Part shown: positions 9,950-20,354 of the stretch, piece after piece
Layout of the letters: each line of letters begins with the position of its first letter
Position numbering within the stretch: position 1 is the first letter of the stretch
NCBI RefSeq assembly: GCF_005080725.1
Contig: NZ_CP032999.1
Span: forward strand, 364,357 to 428,356
Direction: 5' to 3'
Source of the DNA: Buchnera aphidicola (Sarucallis kahawaluokalani)
GTDB taxonomy: Bacteria; Pseudomonadota; Gammaproteobacteria; Enterobacterales; Enterobacteriaceae
Length of the DNA stretch: 64,000 nucleotides
The notes under the pieces: generated by a model
What the model saw: only the letters and a program-made list of their open reading frames with translations
Told to the model about the DNA's origin: nothing
The model's database searches: none
Translations under genes and position numbers: made by a program

Positions 9950-10551
9950 AATAATCTCTCTTCAATTTTTTTTAATGCTTGAACAGTAATAATAGTATTT
10001 TTAAAATTAATCAAACTTACTGGATCAATTGATTTCACATCTTTTACACATATTTTATATAAATTCCGAGAAGCTAAAAATAAATTATTATCTATAATAT
10101 CTGTAATAATACATACCTCTTTTAAAGACATACCTGTTAATTTTTTTAATAAAATTTTCGTTTTTGGCTCTGCAATAGTAAATTCTCTACACAAAATGAG
10201 ACGTTCTTGTTGTATTAAAGTGGAAAAAATACTTTTTAATGCCCCACGATACATCTTTTTATTAATTTTTTGAAAATATGATTTTGGTTTCGATGCAAAA
10301 GTTACCCCACCGGATCGCCAAATCGGACTACGAATAGATCCTGCACGAGCACGACCTGTTCCCTTTTGACGCCAGGGTTTTTTACCAGACCCTGACACTT
10401 CCGATCTATTTTTCTGCGCGTGACTACCTTGTCTAGCACCAGAAAGATAAGCAGTTACCACTTGATGAATCAAAGCTGAATTAAATTTTTTTTTAAACAC
10501 AGTATCTGCAACAGAAATGTATGATTGATCATCTTGTACAATTAATTGCAT
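9946..10551 (-). CDS. rplD: 50S ribosomal protein uL4 (L4)
   Basis: uL4 extends a loop into the peptide exit tunnel, and in E. coli it represses the S10 operon. I start it at the ATG at 10549-10551, preceded by AAGGAG at six bases, giving 201 residues, the same as E. coli. An upstream in-frame TTG is less likely. The tunnel loop [16 protein letters not shown] and the SPIWRSGGV block are conserved. I see no recognisable L4-binding leader upstream of rpsJ. Confidence 0.96.
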   Translation of the reverse strand: MQLIVQDDQSYISVADTVFKKKFNSALIHQVVTAYLSGARQGSHAQKNRSEVSGSGKKPWRQKGTGRARAGSIRSPIWRSGGVTFASKPKSYFQKINKKMYRGALKSIFSTLIQQERLILCREFTIAEPKTKILLKKLTGMSLKEVCIITDIIDNNLFLASRNLYKICVKDVKSIDPVSLINFKNTIITVQALKKIEERLL

Positions 10552-10561
10552 ATACAACTCC

Positions 10562-11191
10562 TTATATTTTTATTGCTGGTCTAATAATAACATTTCTGCC
10601 ATTTGGACCAGGTACTGAACCTTTAATAAACATTAAATCATTTACAATATCAATTTTCATAACTTTTAAATTCTGAATTGTTACACGTTTATTACCTAAG
10701 TGGCCAGACATTTTTTTTCCTTTAAATACTCTTCCTGGAGTTTGATTTTGACCAATAGATCCCGGAGCTCTATGTGATAACGAGTTTCCATGTGTAGCAT
10801 CTTGCATACTAAAATTCCAACGTTTGACAGTTCCTGAAAATCCTTTTCCTTTAGATATGCCAGAAATATCTACTTTTTTAATAGTATTAAACAATGTTAC
10901 ATCAAGAATTTGACCTAACTTAAATTGTTCATTACTAGATACCCTAAATTCCCATAAACCAGATCCAACTAATACTCCAGATTTAGAAAAATGTCCCACT
11001 TCTGTTTTTAATATTTTTTTCTTTTTTTTAACACCTGTAGTTACTTGAATTGCATTATAAGAATCAGTTGTAATATTTTTAATCTGCGTAATATAATTTT
11101 TTTTAACTTCAATTACAGTAATTGGAGTTGATATACCATTTTTATGAAAAATACAAGTCATACCAACTTTCTTACCAACAAGTCCAATCAT
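10562..11191 (-). CDS. rplC: 50S ribosomal protein uL3 (L3)
   Basis: uL3 is an assembly initiator near the peptidyl-transferase centre. It has 209 residues, the same as E. coli. Conserved segments are [12 protein letters not shown] and [20 protein letters not shown]. The glutamine after IG is the site methylated by PrmB in E. coli. It lies 29 bp after rpsJ and 10 bp before rplD. Confidence 0.97.
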   Translation of the reverse strand: MIGLVGKKVGMTCIFHKNGISTPITVIEVKKNYITQIKNITTDSYNAIQVTTGVKKKKKILKTEVGHFSKSGVLVGSGLWEFRVSSNEQFKLGQILDVTLFNTIKKVDISGISKGKGFSGTVKRWNFSMQDATHGNSLSHRAPGSIGQNQTPGRVFKGKKMSGHLGNKRVTIQNLKVMKIDIVNDLMFIKGSVPGPNGRNVIIRPAIKI

Positions 11192-11220
11192 AGAATTTTA
11201 CCAATTATAAGATGATAGTT

Positions 11221-11532
11221 TTAATCTAAACTAATTTGAACATCAACTCCAGCAGCTAAATCAAGCCGCATTAGTGCATCGACGGTTTTTTCAGTTGGTT
11301 TAACAATATCAATTAATCGTTTATGTGTACGAATTTCGTATTGGTCACGGGCATCTTTATCAACATGAGGAGAAATTAACACTGTAAATCGCTCTTTTTT
11401 TGTTGGTAAAGGAATTGGACCTTTCACTTTTGCACCTGTTCTTTTTGCAGTTGCAACAATTTCAAATGTAGATTGATCAATTAAATGATGATCAAATGCT
11501 TTCAATCTAATCCTAATTCTCTGGTTCTGCAT
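11221..11532 (-). CDS. rpsJ: 30S ribosomal protein uS10 / NusE
   Basis: uS10 is part of the 30S head and also acts as NusE in transcription antitermination. It has 103 residues, identical in length to E. coli, beginning [19 protein letters not shown], with [15 protein letters not shown]. It is the first gene of the S10 operon. The 233 bp upstream, to the tuf stop, must hold its promoter. Confidence 0.97.
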   Translation of the reverse strand: MQNQRIRIRLKAFDHHLIDQSTFEIVATAKRTGAKVKGPIPLPTKKERFTVLISPHVDKDARDQYEIRTHKRLIDIVKPTEKTVDALMRLDLAAGVDVQISLD

Positions 11533-11765
11533 ATTATCAATATTCCAATAATATAATAAGAAAAATACATCGCATAATAATTAGCGATTCGAAATAGAAA
11601 TTTATATATTACGATTTCATTATATAAGTATAATTATACGATAATATATTATAAAAAAAATAATAATTCAAAATATATTGAAATAATATAGTAAATCAAG
11701 AAAAGAGAATATATTTATCCTCCTTCTTGATAATAATTAAACTAATAGTACAAACAATATTTCAA
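11533..11765. other. tuf-rpsJ intergenic region with an unused strong ribosome-binding site
   Basis: This 233-bp region holds no gene. On the minus strand AAGGAGGATA (about 11716-11725), a near-perfect Shine-Dalgarno sequence, is not followed by any ATG, GTG or TTG at usable distance. Further on, TTGATT and TATATT are spaced by 16 bases and could be an S10 promoter. In E. coli bfd and bfr lie between tufA and rpsJ, so the ribosome-binding site may be a relic. That is inference. Confidence 0.45.
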
Positions 11766-12950
11766 TTAATTTATAACTTTAATTACTACACCAGCACCAA
11801 CAGTTTTTCCACCTTCTCGAATCGCAAATCGTAAACCATCAGCCATAGCAATCGGATGAATTAATGTAACAATCATTTTAATATTATCACCAGGCATAAC
11901 CATTTCTACACCATCAGGTAATTCAATAAATCCTGTAACATCAGTTGTTCTAAAATAAAACTGTGGTCGATAACCTTTAAAAAATGGTGTATGACGTCCA
12001 CCTTCTTCTTTCGATAAAATATATACTTCTGATTCAAATTTTGTATGAGGTGTAATACTTCCAGGTTTAGCTAACACTTGACCTCGTTCAATTTCATCAC
12101 GTTTTGTACCACGAAGTAATATTCCAACATTTTCTCCAGCACGACCTTCATCTAATAATTTTCTAAACATCTCAACACCGGTACAAATCGTCTTCACGGT
12201 TGGTTTTATACCAACAATTTCTATCTCTTCACCTACTTTTACTACACCTTTTTCAACCCGACCAGTTACTACAGTACCTCGACCAGAAATTGAAAATACA
12301 TCTTCAATCGGTAATAAAAATGCTTGATCAATATCTCTTTTTGGAGTTGGAATATAATCATCTAATGCATTCGATAAATCTAATATTTTTTGCTCCCAAT
12401 GGGAATCTCCCTCTAGTGCTTTTAATGCAGAACCTCGAATAATTGGAGTATCATCTCCTGGAAAATCGTATTGTGTTAATAAATCTCGCACTTCCATTTC
12501 AACTAGTTCTAATAATTCCTCATCATCTACCATATCACATTTATTCAAAAAAACTACTATATGAGGTACACCAACTTGTCGAGCTAATAAAATATGTTCT
12601 CGAGTCTGAGGCATAGGACCATCAGTTGCTGCAACAACTAAAATAGCACCATCCATTTGAGCAGCACCAGTAATCATATTTTTAATATAATCGGCATGTC
12701 CAGGACAATCAACATGTGCATAATGTCTACTTTTGGTATCATATTCAACATGTGATGTATTAATAGTAATACCTCTTGCCTTTTCTTCAGGAGCATTATC
12801 GATTTGATCAAAAGCACGTGCTGAACCACCATACTTCTTAGATAAGACAGTTGTAATCGCAGAAGTTAATGTAGTTTTACCATGATCTACATGACCTATT
12901 GTTCCAACATTAACATGTGTCTTTAATCTTTGAAATTTTTCCTTAGACAC
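11766..12950 (-). CDS. tuf: Elongation factor Tu
   Basis: EF-Tu delivers aminoacyl-tRNA to the ribosome as a GTP complex. It has 394 residues, full length for the family. The G1 box [10 protein letters not shown]3 [12 protein letters not shown] and G4 NKCD are all present, followed by the beta-barrel domains. It is the last gene of the str operon, 59 bp after fusA. Its composition is less A+T-biased than neighbouring non-ribosomal genes, consistent with strong selection on a highly expressed gene. Confidence 0.98.
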   Translation of the reverse strand: MSKEKFQRLKTHVNVGTIGHVDHGKTTLTSAITTVLSKKYGGSARAFDQIDNAPEEKARGITINTSHVEYDTKSRHYAHVDCPGHADYIKNMITGAAQMDGAILVVAATDGPMPQTREHILLARQVGVPHIVVFLNKCDMVDDEELLELVEMEVRDLLTQYDFPGDDTPIIRGSALKALEGDSHWEQKILDLSNALDDYIPTPKRDIDQAFLLPIEDVFSISGRGTVVTGRVEKGVVKVGEEIEIVGIKPTVKTICTGVEMFRKLLDEGRAGENVGILLRGTKRDEIERGQVLAKPGSITPHTKFESEVYILSKEEGGRHTPFFKGYRPQFYFRTTDVTGFIELPDGVEMVMPGDNIKMIVTLIHPIAMADGLRFAIREGGKTVGAGVVIKVIN

Positions 12951-13009
12951 AATTTTTCCCTTTATTAAAGATTTTTGATAAGTGTATAATATATTTAAAT
13001 ATTTAAAAA

Positions 13010-15115
13010 TTATTTATCTTTTTTTTCAATAATATTTAATGCAATACTTTTAGGAGTTTCTAAATAATGCAAAAACTCCATAGAATAAGAAGCTCTTCCT
13101 TGAGTCTGAGAACGTAAATCAGTTGCATACCCAAACATTTCGGACAATGGCACTTTAGAAGAAACTAATTTACCTAATGGCAAATCTTTCATACCTTCAA
13201 TAATACCTCTTCTACGATTTAAATCCCCTATAACATCTCCCATATATTCTTCTGGAGTTTCTACTTCAACCTTCATAATTGGTTCCAATAAAACAGGTTT
13301 TGCCTGTTGAAAACCATTCTTAAAAGCTATGGAAGCAGCAAATTTAAATGCAAGCTCAGACGAATCTACATCATGGTAAGACCCAAAATGTAATCGTATA
13401 CCAAGATCAACTACTGGATATCCTGCAAGAGGACCTGATTTTAATTGTTCTTGAATACCTTTATCTATTGCAGAAATATATTCATTAGGAATGATACCAC
13501 CTTTAATATCATTAATAAATTGATACCCTACTTTAGAATCAATTAAAGGAAATATATCAATAACTACATGTCCGTATTGACCTCGACCACCTGTTTGTTT
13601 AATATACTTACCTTCAATATTTTTTACTACATTACGAATTGTTTCTCTATATGCAACCTGAGGTTTACCAATATTTGCTCCAACATTAAATTCGCGTTTC
13701 ATCCGATCTATAATAATCTCTAAATGCAATTCACCCATACCTGAGATAATAGTTTGATTAGATTCATGATCTATTCGTACATGAAATGATGGATCTTCTT
13801 TTGCTAGACGACTCAAAGCCAAACCCATACGTTCTTGATCTGTTTTAGTTTTTGGTTCTATTGCAATTGAAATAACTGGTTCTGGAAATTCCATTTTTTC
13901 TAATATGACAGGTTGATTTAAATCACATAAAGTATCTCCGGTAATAACATTTTTCAATCCAATTGCTGCAGCAATATCACCAGCACGTACTTCTTTAATT
14001 TCTTCTCTTTTATTAGCATGCATTTGAACAATTCGACCAAATCGTTCTTTTTGCATCTTAACTGAATTTAATATTGTATCACCAGAAGATACAACTCCTG
14101 AATATACCCTAAAAAAAGTTAAATTTCCGACAAATGGATCAGTAGAGATTTTAAAAGCCAGCGCAGAAAAAGATTCTTTATCATCTGGAAGACGTGTAGT
14201 AGTTGATTTATTTACTCCTGAAATACCCTGTACAGCAGAAATATCAATAGGAGAAGGTAAATATTCAATTACAGCATCTAACAAAGATTGTATACCTTTA
14301 TTTTTAAACGCTGAACCACATGTTACTAAAATAATTTCGTTTTTTAAAACTCGCTGACGTAATGCAAGCTTTACTTCTGATTCTGATAAATTATCACCGT
14401 TCAGATATTTTTCTGTAAGATTTTCATCGCATTCTACTGCAGATTCAATTAAAATTTGATTCCATTGTTTTGCAATAGAAAGCATATTATTGGGAATTTT
14501 CTCGTATCGAAAAGTAATACCCTGATCTTTTTCATTCCAATATATTGCTTGCATTTTTAATAAATCTACTATACCAACAAAATTCTCTTCAGTCCCAATA
14601 GATAATTGTAAAGGAATTGGAGTAACTTGTAAACGTTTTTTCATTTGATCTAAAACTTTAAAAAAATCCGCTCCAGTACGATCCATTTTATTTATAAAAG
14701 CAATACGAGGCACCTTATATTTTTCAGCTTGTCGCCAAACAGTTTCTGATTGAGGTTGTACCCCACCTACAGCACAATATACCATAACAACTCCATCTAA
14801 AATACGCATCGATCTTTCTACTTCAATTGTAAAATCTACATGACCGGGAGTATCAATAATATTAATTCTATGAGATGGAAATTGATTCCTTGTACCAGAC
14901 CAAAAAGTAGTTGTTGCAGCTGATGTGATTGTAATACCTCGTTCTTGTTCTTGCTCCATCCAATCCATTGTAGCAGTACCATCATGAACTTCACCAATCT
15001 TGTGATTAATTCCTGTATAAAACAAAATGCGTTCTGTAGTAGTTGTTTTACCAGCATCAATATGTGCACTAATCCCAATGTTACGATAGTGTATAATTGG
15101 CGTTTTACGAATCAT
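13010..15115 (-). CDS. fusA: Elongation factor G
   Basis: EF-G drives ribosomal translocation and recycling. It has 701 residues (E. coli 704). The GTPase motifs [20 protein letters not shown] and NKMD are intact, and domains III-V continue to the C-terminus ([22 protein letters not shown] in segments). It lies 118 bp after rpsG and 59 bp before tuf, the conserved str-operon order. Confidence 0.98.
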   Translation of the reverse strand: MIRKTPIIHYRNIGISAHIDAGKTTTTERILFYTGINHKIGEVHDGTATMDWMEQEQERGITITSAATTTFWSGTRNQFPSHRINIIDTPGHVDFTIEVERSMRILDGVVMVYCAVGGVQPQSETVWRQAEKYKVPRIAFINKMDRTGADFFKVLDQMKKRLQVTPIPLQLSIGTEENFVGIVDLLKMQAIYWNEKDQGITFRYEKIPNNMLSIAKQWNQILIESAVECDENLTEKYLNGDNLSESEVKLALRQRVLKNEIILVTCGSAFKNKGIQSLLDAVIEYLPSPIDISAVQGISGVNKSTTTRLPDDKESFSALAFKISTDPFVGNLTFFRVYSGVVSSGDTILNSVKMQKERFGRIVQMHANKREEIKEVRAGDIAAAIGLKNVITGDTLCDLNQPVILEKMEFPEPVISIAIEPKTKTDQERMGLALSRLAKEDPSFHVRIDHESNQTIISGMGELHLEIIIDRMKREFNVGANIGKPQVAYRETIRNVVKNIEGKYIKQTGGRGQYGHVVIDIFPLIDSKVGYQFINDIKGGIIPNEYISAIDKGIQEQLKSGPLAGYPVVDLGIRLHFGSYHDVDSSELAFKFAASIAFKNGFQQAKPVLLEPIMKVEVETPEEYMGDVIGDLNRRRGIIEGMKDLPLGKLVSSKVPLSEMFGYATDLRSQTQGRASYSMEFLHYLETPKSIALNIIEKKDK

Positions 15116-15233
15116 GATCTCTCCTTATATATAAATAAATACAATTAACTAATATACATATATTATAGAACTATATAAATTTTATATTGTAATTATTATT
15201 CTTTAATATATTTATATTATTTTTTTAAATTTT

Positions 15234-15704
15234 CTACCATCGATAATGTGCGAACGCTTTATTTGCTTCTGCTAGACGATGTACTTCATCCCTTTTTTTT
15301 ATAGCAGCACCTTTTTTTTCTAAAATATCTACAAATTCTTTAAATAATCTCATAAACATAGAATGATCCTGACGCTTACGTGCTGCATGTACAATCCATT
15401 TCATAGCTAGTGTGTTTCTTCTCACCGGTCGAACTTCTACTGGTACTTGATATGTTGATCCCCCTACTCGACGTGATTTCACTTCTACAGTTGGACGAAC
15501 ATTTTCTAAAATTATTTCAAAAACATCTAATTCGCTCTTCTTTGTTTGTAAAGATATTTTTTCTAACGCAGAATACACTATAAATTCTGCAATAGATTTT
15601 TTTCCATTAACCATAAGTATATTAATAAATTTTGATAAGATTTCAGAAGAAAATTTAGGGTCAGGTAAAATCTTTCTCTGTTGAATCATACGACGTCGAG
15701 ACAT
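15234..15704 (-). CDS. rpsG: 30S ribosomal protein uS7 (S7)
   Basis: uS7 nucleates assembly of the 30S head and contacts the E-site tRNA. It has 156 residues, with the conserved [19 protein letters not shown] and the C-terminal [12 protein letters not shown]. It follows rpsL by 51 bp in the str operon. The gap to fusA is A+T-rich. I do not recognise the S7 translational-repressor structure known from E. coli. Confidence 0.97.
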   Translation of the reverse strand: MSRRRMIQQRKILPDPKFSSEILSKFINILMVNGKKSIAEFIVYSALEKISLQTKKSELDVFEIILENVRPTVEVKSRRVGGSTYQVPVEVRPVRRNTLAMKWIVHAARKRQDHSMFMRLFKEFVDILEKKGAAIKKRDEVHRLAEANKAFAHYRW

Positions 15705-15755
15705 ATCAAATATTTTCCTTATAAATAAATAAATGTATAATTATATATTATAAAA

Positions 15756-16130
15756 TTATTTCTTTATTTTTTTTACACCATACTTTGATCGGCTATTCTT
15801 TCTATTTTTAACTCCAGCACAATCTAATGCCCCCCTGACTACATGATATCTCACACCAGGTAAATCTTTAACACGTCCTCCTCGGATTAAAATTACTGAA
15901 TGTTCTTGTAAATTATGCCCTTCACCTCCAATGTAAGCAGTCACTTCAAATCCATTAGTTAATTTTACACGACAAACTTTCCGTAAAGCAGAATTAGGTT
16001 TTTTAGGAGTAGTAGTATATACTCTGATACATACACCTCTTTTTTGAGGACATCCTTCTAATGCAGGAACATTATTTTTTATTATTCTTTTCACACGAGG
16101 TGTTCTTACTAACTGATTTATAGTAACCAT
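15756..16130 (-). CDS. rpsL: 30S ribosomal protein uS12 (S12)
   Basis: uS12 is in the decoding centre and is the classical streptomycin target. It has 124 residues, the same as E. coli. The decoding loops [16 protein letters not shown] and [19 protein letters not shown] carry the usual residues, with lysine in the KKPNSA block as in streptomycin-sensitive strains. It follows tusB by 54 bp and begins the ribosomal part of the str operon. Confidence 0.97.
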   Translation of the reverse strand: MVTINQLVRTPRVKRIIKNNVPALEGCPQKRGVCIRVYTTTPKKPNSALRKVCRVKLTNGFEVTAYIGGEGHNLQEHSVILIRGGRVKDLPGVRYHVVRGALDCAGVKNRKNSRSKYGVKKIKK

Positions 16131-16184
16131 ATATCCTCTTCTTCATTAAATCAATCAAAAATATAAAAATTACACTTTAAAAAA

Positions 16185-16472
16185 CTACCAATTAATACAT
16201 TTATCATGCATTTCTGTTAAAACAACAAAATCAGAATAATTAATTAACTTAAAATTATGTGAAATATATTCCGAAATACCGCGAGCAAATACATCTTCTT
16301 GTAATACGTATAAATTTTTTGAATGTTTAATTAATTCATTTAATAAAAAGTTTTTACTTATAGAAATTAAAGTGCCATCTTGTAATGCAATAACACTATC
16401 CTGAGGTAACAACATTTCAAACATTGAATAGATATCTACTTTAAAAGGAGAATTTGATAATATATGTAACAT
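16185..16472 (-). CDS. tusB: tRNA 2-thiolation sulfur-relay protein TusB
   Basis: TusB is the small non-catalytic partner in the TusBCD complex, which passes sulfur from IscS and TusA to TusE and MnmA for 2-thiouridine in tRNA. It has 95 residues, the same as E. coli. The block YVLQEDVFARGIS matches the family. It lies between tusC (15 bp) and rpsL, the E. coli arrangement. The sulfur donor iscS is also in this window. Confidence 0.93.
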   Translation of the reverse strand: MLHILSNSPFKVDIYSMFEMLLPQDSVIALQDGTLISISKNFLLNELIKHSKNLYVLQEDVFARGISEYISHNFKLINYSDFVVLTEMHDKCINW

Positions 16473-16487
16473 AATATTTTATAGATT

Positions 16488-16847
16488 TTAAAAGTTTAAA
16501 AGAACATCAAAATTACATATTTGATTTCTTATATTTGAAAAATTACAAATATGCACATTTAAAGAATAAAAAACATTTGCACTTAAACCATGTTGTAATA
16601 AAGATTCATAACATAAATAAAAATTATGCATATTATATAAATTAAACATCTTAAAAGTAGGAAAATATGATTTAGAAAATATATGATTTGGTTTTTGATA
16701 ATCCAAAATCTGTAATACTCCATCTCCAACAAAAAAAAATCCTATATTTTCTATATAACAAGTCATAGATAAAACAATATTTAAACCTTCTAATCCTAAA
16801 TTACTACCATAAGGTGCATTCGAGAATATAATAGCTACTTTTTTCAT
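16488..16847 (-). CDS. tusC: tRNA 2-thiolation sulfur-relay protein TusC
   Basis: TusC is a DsrF-like subunit of the TusBCD heterohexamer. It has 119 residues, the same as E. coli. The N-terminal KKVAIIFSNAPYGSNLGLEG and the following GVLQIL region match the family. Only 4 bp separate it from tusD and 15 bp from tusB, so the three are co-transcribed with the str operon. Confidence 0.93.
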   Translation of the reverse strand: MKKVAIIFSNAPYGSNLGLEGLNIVLSMTCYIENIGFFFVGDGVLQILDYQKPNHIFSKSYFPTFKMFNLYNMHNFYLCYESLLQHGLSANVFYSLNVHICNFSNIRNQICNFDVLLNF

Positions 16848-16851
16848 ATAA

Positions 16852-17235
16852 TTAAAACTGTAAAAAACGATCTGTATTTAATATTGCATATATCAATTGT
16901 CCTAAACCTGCTAATTGAAATCCATGACGTATATTTTCATGTAAATCAGTACATTGTTTAATGTGTGACGGTATTATACCACGATCTTGTGCAGCAGTAG
17001 AACAAATATATAGATTAATTGAAAATATTTTACTTAATTTATACCACTTCTCTGAAAGATCAATTTCATCTATTTTTATCATTGTAGTCCCATTAAACGC
17101 CCCATTACTATAAAAAAAAATGCTATGAATAGAATGCGATGTATTATGCAATAAAGAATTTACAAATAAAAATGCACTCCTAGAATTTTGAGATTCTAAT
17201 ACAGAACTTGTCACTAAAATTGTGTATACTAGCAT
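16852..17235 (-). CDS. tusD: Sulfurtransferase subunit TusD
   Basis: TusD carries the catalytic cysteine of the TusBCD complex. It has 127 residues (E. coli 128). Cys78 is present in NLYICSTAA, aligned with the E. coli persulfide-carrying Cys78. It is the first gene of the cluster. In other Buchnera, as I recall, fkpA lies upstream. Here the next gene is the divergent tsgA, 186 bp away, so fkpA is absent from this position. Confidence 0.93.
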   Translation of the reverse strand: MLVYTILVTSSVLESQNSRSAFLFVNSLLHNTSHSIHSIFFYSNGAFNGTTMIKIDEIDLSEKWYKLSKIFSINLYICSTAAQDRGIIPSHIKQCTDLHENIRHGFQLAGLGQLIYAILNTDRFLQF

Positions 17236-17421
17236 AATACTTTAATTAATCAAAAAATACAGATATATAAAGTCCATCTTACCATATAATAAAATAAAAG
17301 TAAAAACGTTTTATTCAAAATTCAAATTTTGTAAAATCATATTACATACGATATATCAAAATAAATATATAATATAATTAAGTATTATTTAATATAAATA
17401 TTTAAAATAAAATAGGAAAAT

Positions 17422-18588
17422 ATGAAAAAAAAAGACAAACTTGGCTTAACTATTATTAGCTTTTTATCATATTATTTAACAGGAGCAATGATTGTTATTA
17501 CAGGAGTAATTATAAGAAATATTGCACAATATTTTAAATTATCCATTTCGGATATTAGTAACACTTTTACTTTTTTAAATGCTGGAATATTAATTTCTAT
17601 TTTTTTAAATTCATGGATTACAAAAATAATTTCACTAAAAAAACAAATTATTATTGGTTTTATATTAATAATCACAGCAATTATAGGATTTATCAATTTA
17701 CATAGTGTATTATTCTTATGCGTTAATATGTTCATACTTGGTATGGTTGGAGGAATAACTATGTCTATAGGAACATTTTTAATTACAAACATTTATCATG
17801 GTGAAGAAAGAACATCTAAATTATTAATCACAGATTCATTTTTTAGTATGGCTGGAATTATTTTTCCAATAATTACTGCATTTTTATTAAATAATCATGT
17901 ATTATGGTATTGGATTTATTTTATCATTGGTACAATATATTTTATTATTTTTTTAATAACTATAAATGTACAATTCCCGATTTACCAAATAGAATCTGAG
18001 GTTCCTAATATAAAAAACAAGACTTACCAATTAAGTGTATTAATTTTATGCTTTACAGCATTATGTTATATTTTAGGACAATTAGGATTTATATCCTGGA
18101 TACCGGAATATGCAAGACAAACTATCGGGATGAATATTAAATCCGCAAGTCATTTAGTCAGTAATTTTTGGTGTTCATATATGATAGGTATGTGGTGTTT
18201 TAGCTATATATTAAAATTTATCGATCTACAAATCGCACTAACTACATTAAGTGGTATTTCTACATTTCTAATGTATCTTTTTATCCATAACCACTCAATA
18301 AAATTGTTTAACTTCATTATTCTTGCATTAGGTTTTTTTTCAAGTGCTATTTATACAATAATTATAACTCTGGCGTCACTACAAACAAAACAACCATCAC
18401 AAAAAATTATTAACTTAATACTTGTATGTGGTACAGTCGGTACATTATTAACATTTATTATTACTGGACCGATTGTTTCTACAATGGGAATAAAAGACGC
18501 TTTAATGATTCCAAATATATTATATAGCATAGTCTTTATATTATGTGGGATATTATATTTTACCAGTAAACATAAAAAACATTTTTAA
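17422..18588 (+). CDS. tsgA: Major-facilitator transporter TsgA
   Basis: This is a predicted inner-membrane permease of the major facilitator superfamily with about twelve hydrophobic segments over 388 residues (E. coli TsgA 393). The N-terminal LTGAMIVITGVI and SNTFTFLNAGILISIFLNSW segments resemble TsgA as I remember it. Its substrate is unknown even in E. coli. It converges on trpS, as in E. coli where tsgA neighbours trpS. It is one of two MFS transporters in the window, a point of interest in a genome with few transporters. Confidence 0.88.
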   Translation: MKKKDKLGLTIISFLSYYLTGAMIVITGVIIRNIAQYFKLSISDISNTFTFLNAGILISIFLNSWITKIISLKKQIIIGFILIITAIIGFINLHSVLFLCVNMFILGMVGGITMSIGTFLITNIYHGEERTSKLLITDSFFSMAGIIFPIITAFLLNNHVLWYWIYFIIGTIYFIIFLITINVQFPIYQIESEVPNIKNKTYQLSVLILCFTALCYILGQLGFISWIPEYARQTIGMNIKSASHLVSNFWCSYMIGMWCFSYILKFIDLQIALTTLSGISTFLMYLFIHNHSIKLFNFIILALGFFSSAIYTIIITLASLQTKQPSQKIINLILVCGTVGTLLTFIITGPIVSTMGIKDALMIPNILYSIVFILCGILYFTSKHKKHF

Positions 18589-18607
18589 TTATATAACATA
18601 ATAATAC

Positions 18608-19600
18608 TTATATACCTATCGCATGATAAATTCTATCAATAGTTTTTTGAGCTTTCATTTTTGCTACACATGCGCCATCATTTAAAATATCACGCAAATA
18701 TAATTCTTTATTTCTAAAATAATAAAATTTTTCTTGTAATTGATACAATTTTTTTGATACTATTTTCGCAACTAAAAATTTAAAATCTTTATATGTTGTT
18801 TTTTCAAACATAACTTCTAGTTCTGAAATACTTACACCTGTTAAACTAGAATAAATATTTAACAGGTTTGAGATTCCTGCTTTTTTATATACATCGTAAA
18901 ATATTTTATTACCTGAATCAGTAACTGCTTGTGTAATTTTTTTTACAATACATTGAATACTATCTAATAAAAAAATTACATTATTTTTGTTTACATCTGA
19001 TTTAGACATTTTATGCATCGGATTTAATAATGACATAATCTTTGCACTATATAAATTCGGTATATATACTTCAGGTGTTTTCATAATCTTACCATATAAA
19101 AAATTTATTCGACGAGTAATATTACGAACTAATTCAATATGCTGTATTTGATCTTTACCAATTAATACTTTATCACTCTGGTATAATAAAATATCTGCAG
19201 CCATTAAAACAGGATAACTAAATAAACCAATATTTACATTTTTTGTATTTATTTTAGATTTACTTTTAAATTGTGTCATGCGCATTAATTCACCAAAATA
19301 TGTACAACAATTTAATATCCAATATAACTGACAATGCTCTTTCACTTCTGATTGTAAAAATATAATACTTGACTTAGGATGAATCCCTGCAGCTAAATAC
19401 ATAGCTAATGTATCTAAAACTTGTTTTTTTAAAACCTTTTTTTCCTGTTTTACAGTAATTGCATGTAAATCAGCAATGGAATACATACAATTATACATTT
19501 TTTGCATATTTGACCAATGCGATATTACACCAATATAATTACCTAATGTAAGTTTCCCAGACGGTTGTACGGCACTAAAAATAACTTGCTTTGATCCCAT
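18608..19600 (-). CDS. trpS: Tryptophanyl-tRNA synthetase
   Basis: TrpRS charges tRNA-Trp. It has 330 residues (E. coli 334) and is a class I synthetase. The HIGH-like segment is PSGKLTLGNYIG and the KMSKS loop is HKMSKSDVNKNN. It is the last gene of the aroK-aroB-rpe-trpS run. In E. coli the same operon contains damX, dam and gph in addition, and these have been lost here. Its cognate tRNA-Trp gene lies at 60091-60163. Confidence 0.96.
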   Translation of the reverse strand: MGSKQVIFSAVQPSGKLTLGNYIGVISHWSNMQKMYNCMYSIADLHAITVKQEKKVLKKQVLDTLAMYLAAGIHPKSSIIFLQSEVKEHCQLYWILNCCTYFGELMRMTQFKSKSKINTKNVNIGLFSYPVLMAADILLYQSDKVLIGKDQIQHIELVRNITRRINFLYGKIMKTPEVYIPNLYSAKIMSLLNPMHKMSKSDVNKNNVIFLLDSIQCIVKKITQAVTDSGNKIFYDVYKKAGISNLLNIYSSLTGVSISELEVMFEKTTYKDFKFLVAKIVSKKLYQLQEKFYYFRNKELYLRDILNDGACVAKMKAQKTIDRIYHAIGI

Positions 19601-19647
19601 CGTACTTTATCCTTTAATAAATTTATACTATATGCATAAAAATAAAA

Positions 19648-20322
19648 TTATATATGTAATACATTAAGTTTATTTTTAATAATACTGATCGTTTTTTTAT
19701 AATCTTTAGATTGAAAAATAAAAGAACCCATAACAACAATATCTACTCCTAAAGATACAACTTCTATAATATTATTAATATTAATACCACCGTCAACCTC
19801 TAATAATATATTAGAATTACAACGATCAATTTTTTTTCTCACATGATAAATTTTATTTAAGGTAGAAGAAATAAATTTTTGATTAGAAAAACCAGGAGCA
19901 ACACTCATTAATAAAATAATATCTATCTGATCCATAAATTCATCTAAAATAGATAAAGATGTCCCGGGATTAATTGCTAAACCAGACTTACAACCAAATG
20001 ATTTAATTAATGATAATGTATTTTTAATATTATCACTCGTCTCAGGATGAAAAGTAATAAAATTTGCTCCTGCTTTTGCAAAAGAGGGAATAATACTATC
20101 AACAGGTTGTATCATTAAATGCACATCAATAGGTGCTGTAATTTTATACTCTCTTAAAGATTTCAAAACCATGGGACCAAAAGTTAAATTTGGTACATAA
20201 TGATTATCCATAACATCAAAATGAATTATATCACTACCTGCTAATAATACTTCTTGAACTTCTTGACCTAATTTTGCAAAATTTGCCGATAAAATTGAAG
20301 GAGCAATAAAAATTTTTTTCAT
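19648..20322 (-). CDS. rpe: Ribulose-phosphate 3-epimerase
   Basis: Rpe interconverts ribulose 5-phosphate and xylulose 5-phosphate in the pentose-phosphate pathway. From the ATG at 20320-20322 (MKKIFIAPSILSANF) it has 224 residues (E. coli 225). Metal ligands and active-site motifs are visible in HFDVMDNHYVPNLTFG, PIDVHLMI and LEVDGGI. Another in-frame ATG lies two codons upstream. The second is preferred by alignment and by GGGAT five bases upstream. It follows aroB in an E. coli-like operon. Confidence 0.95.
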   Translation of the reverse strand: MKKIFIAPSILSANFAKLGQEVQEVLLAGSDIIHFDVMDNHYVPNLTFGPMVLKSLREYKITAPIDVHLMIQPVDSIIPSFAKAGANFITFHPETSDNIKNTLSLIKSFGCKSGLAINPGTSLSILDEFMDQIDIILLMSVAPGFSNQKFISSTLNKIYHVRKKIDRCNSNILLEVDGGININNIIEVVSLGVDIVVMGSFIFQSKDYKKTISIIKNKLNVLHI

Positions 20323-20354
20323 TTTCATCCCGTATTATTCAATAAATAGAATTT

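Noticed and set aside
11221..11765. L4-binding S10 leader structure
   Set aside because: The 233 bp upstream of rpsJ show no recognisable E. coli-like leader hairpins.
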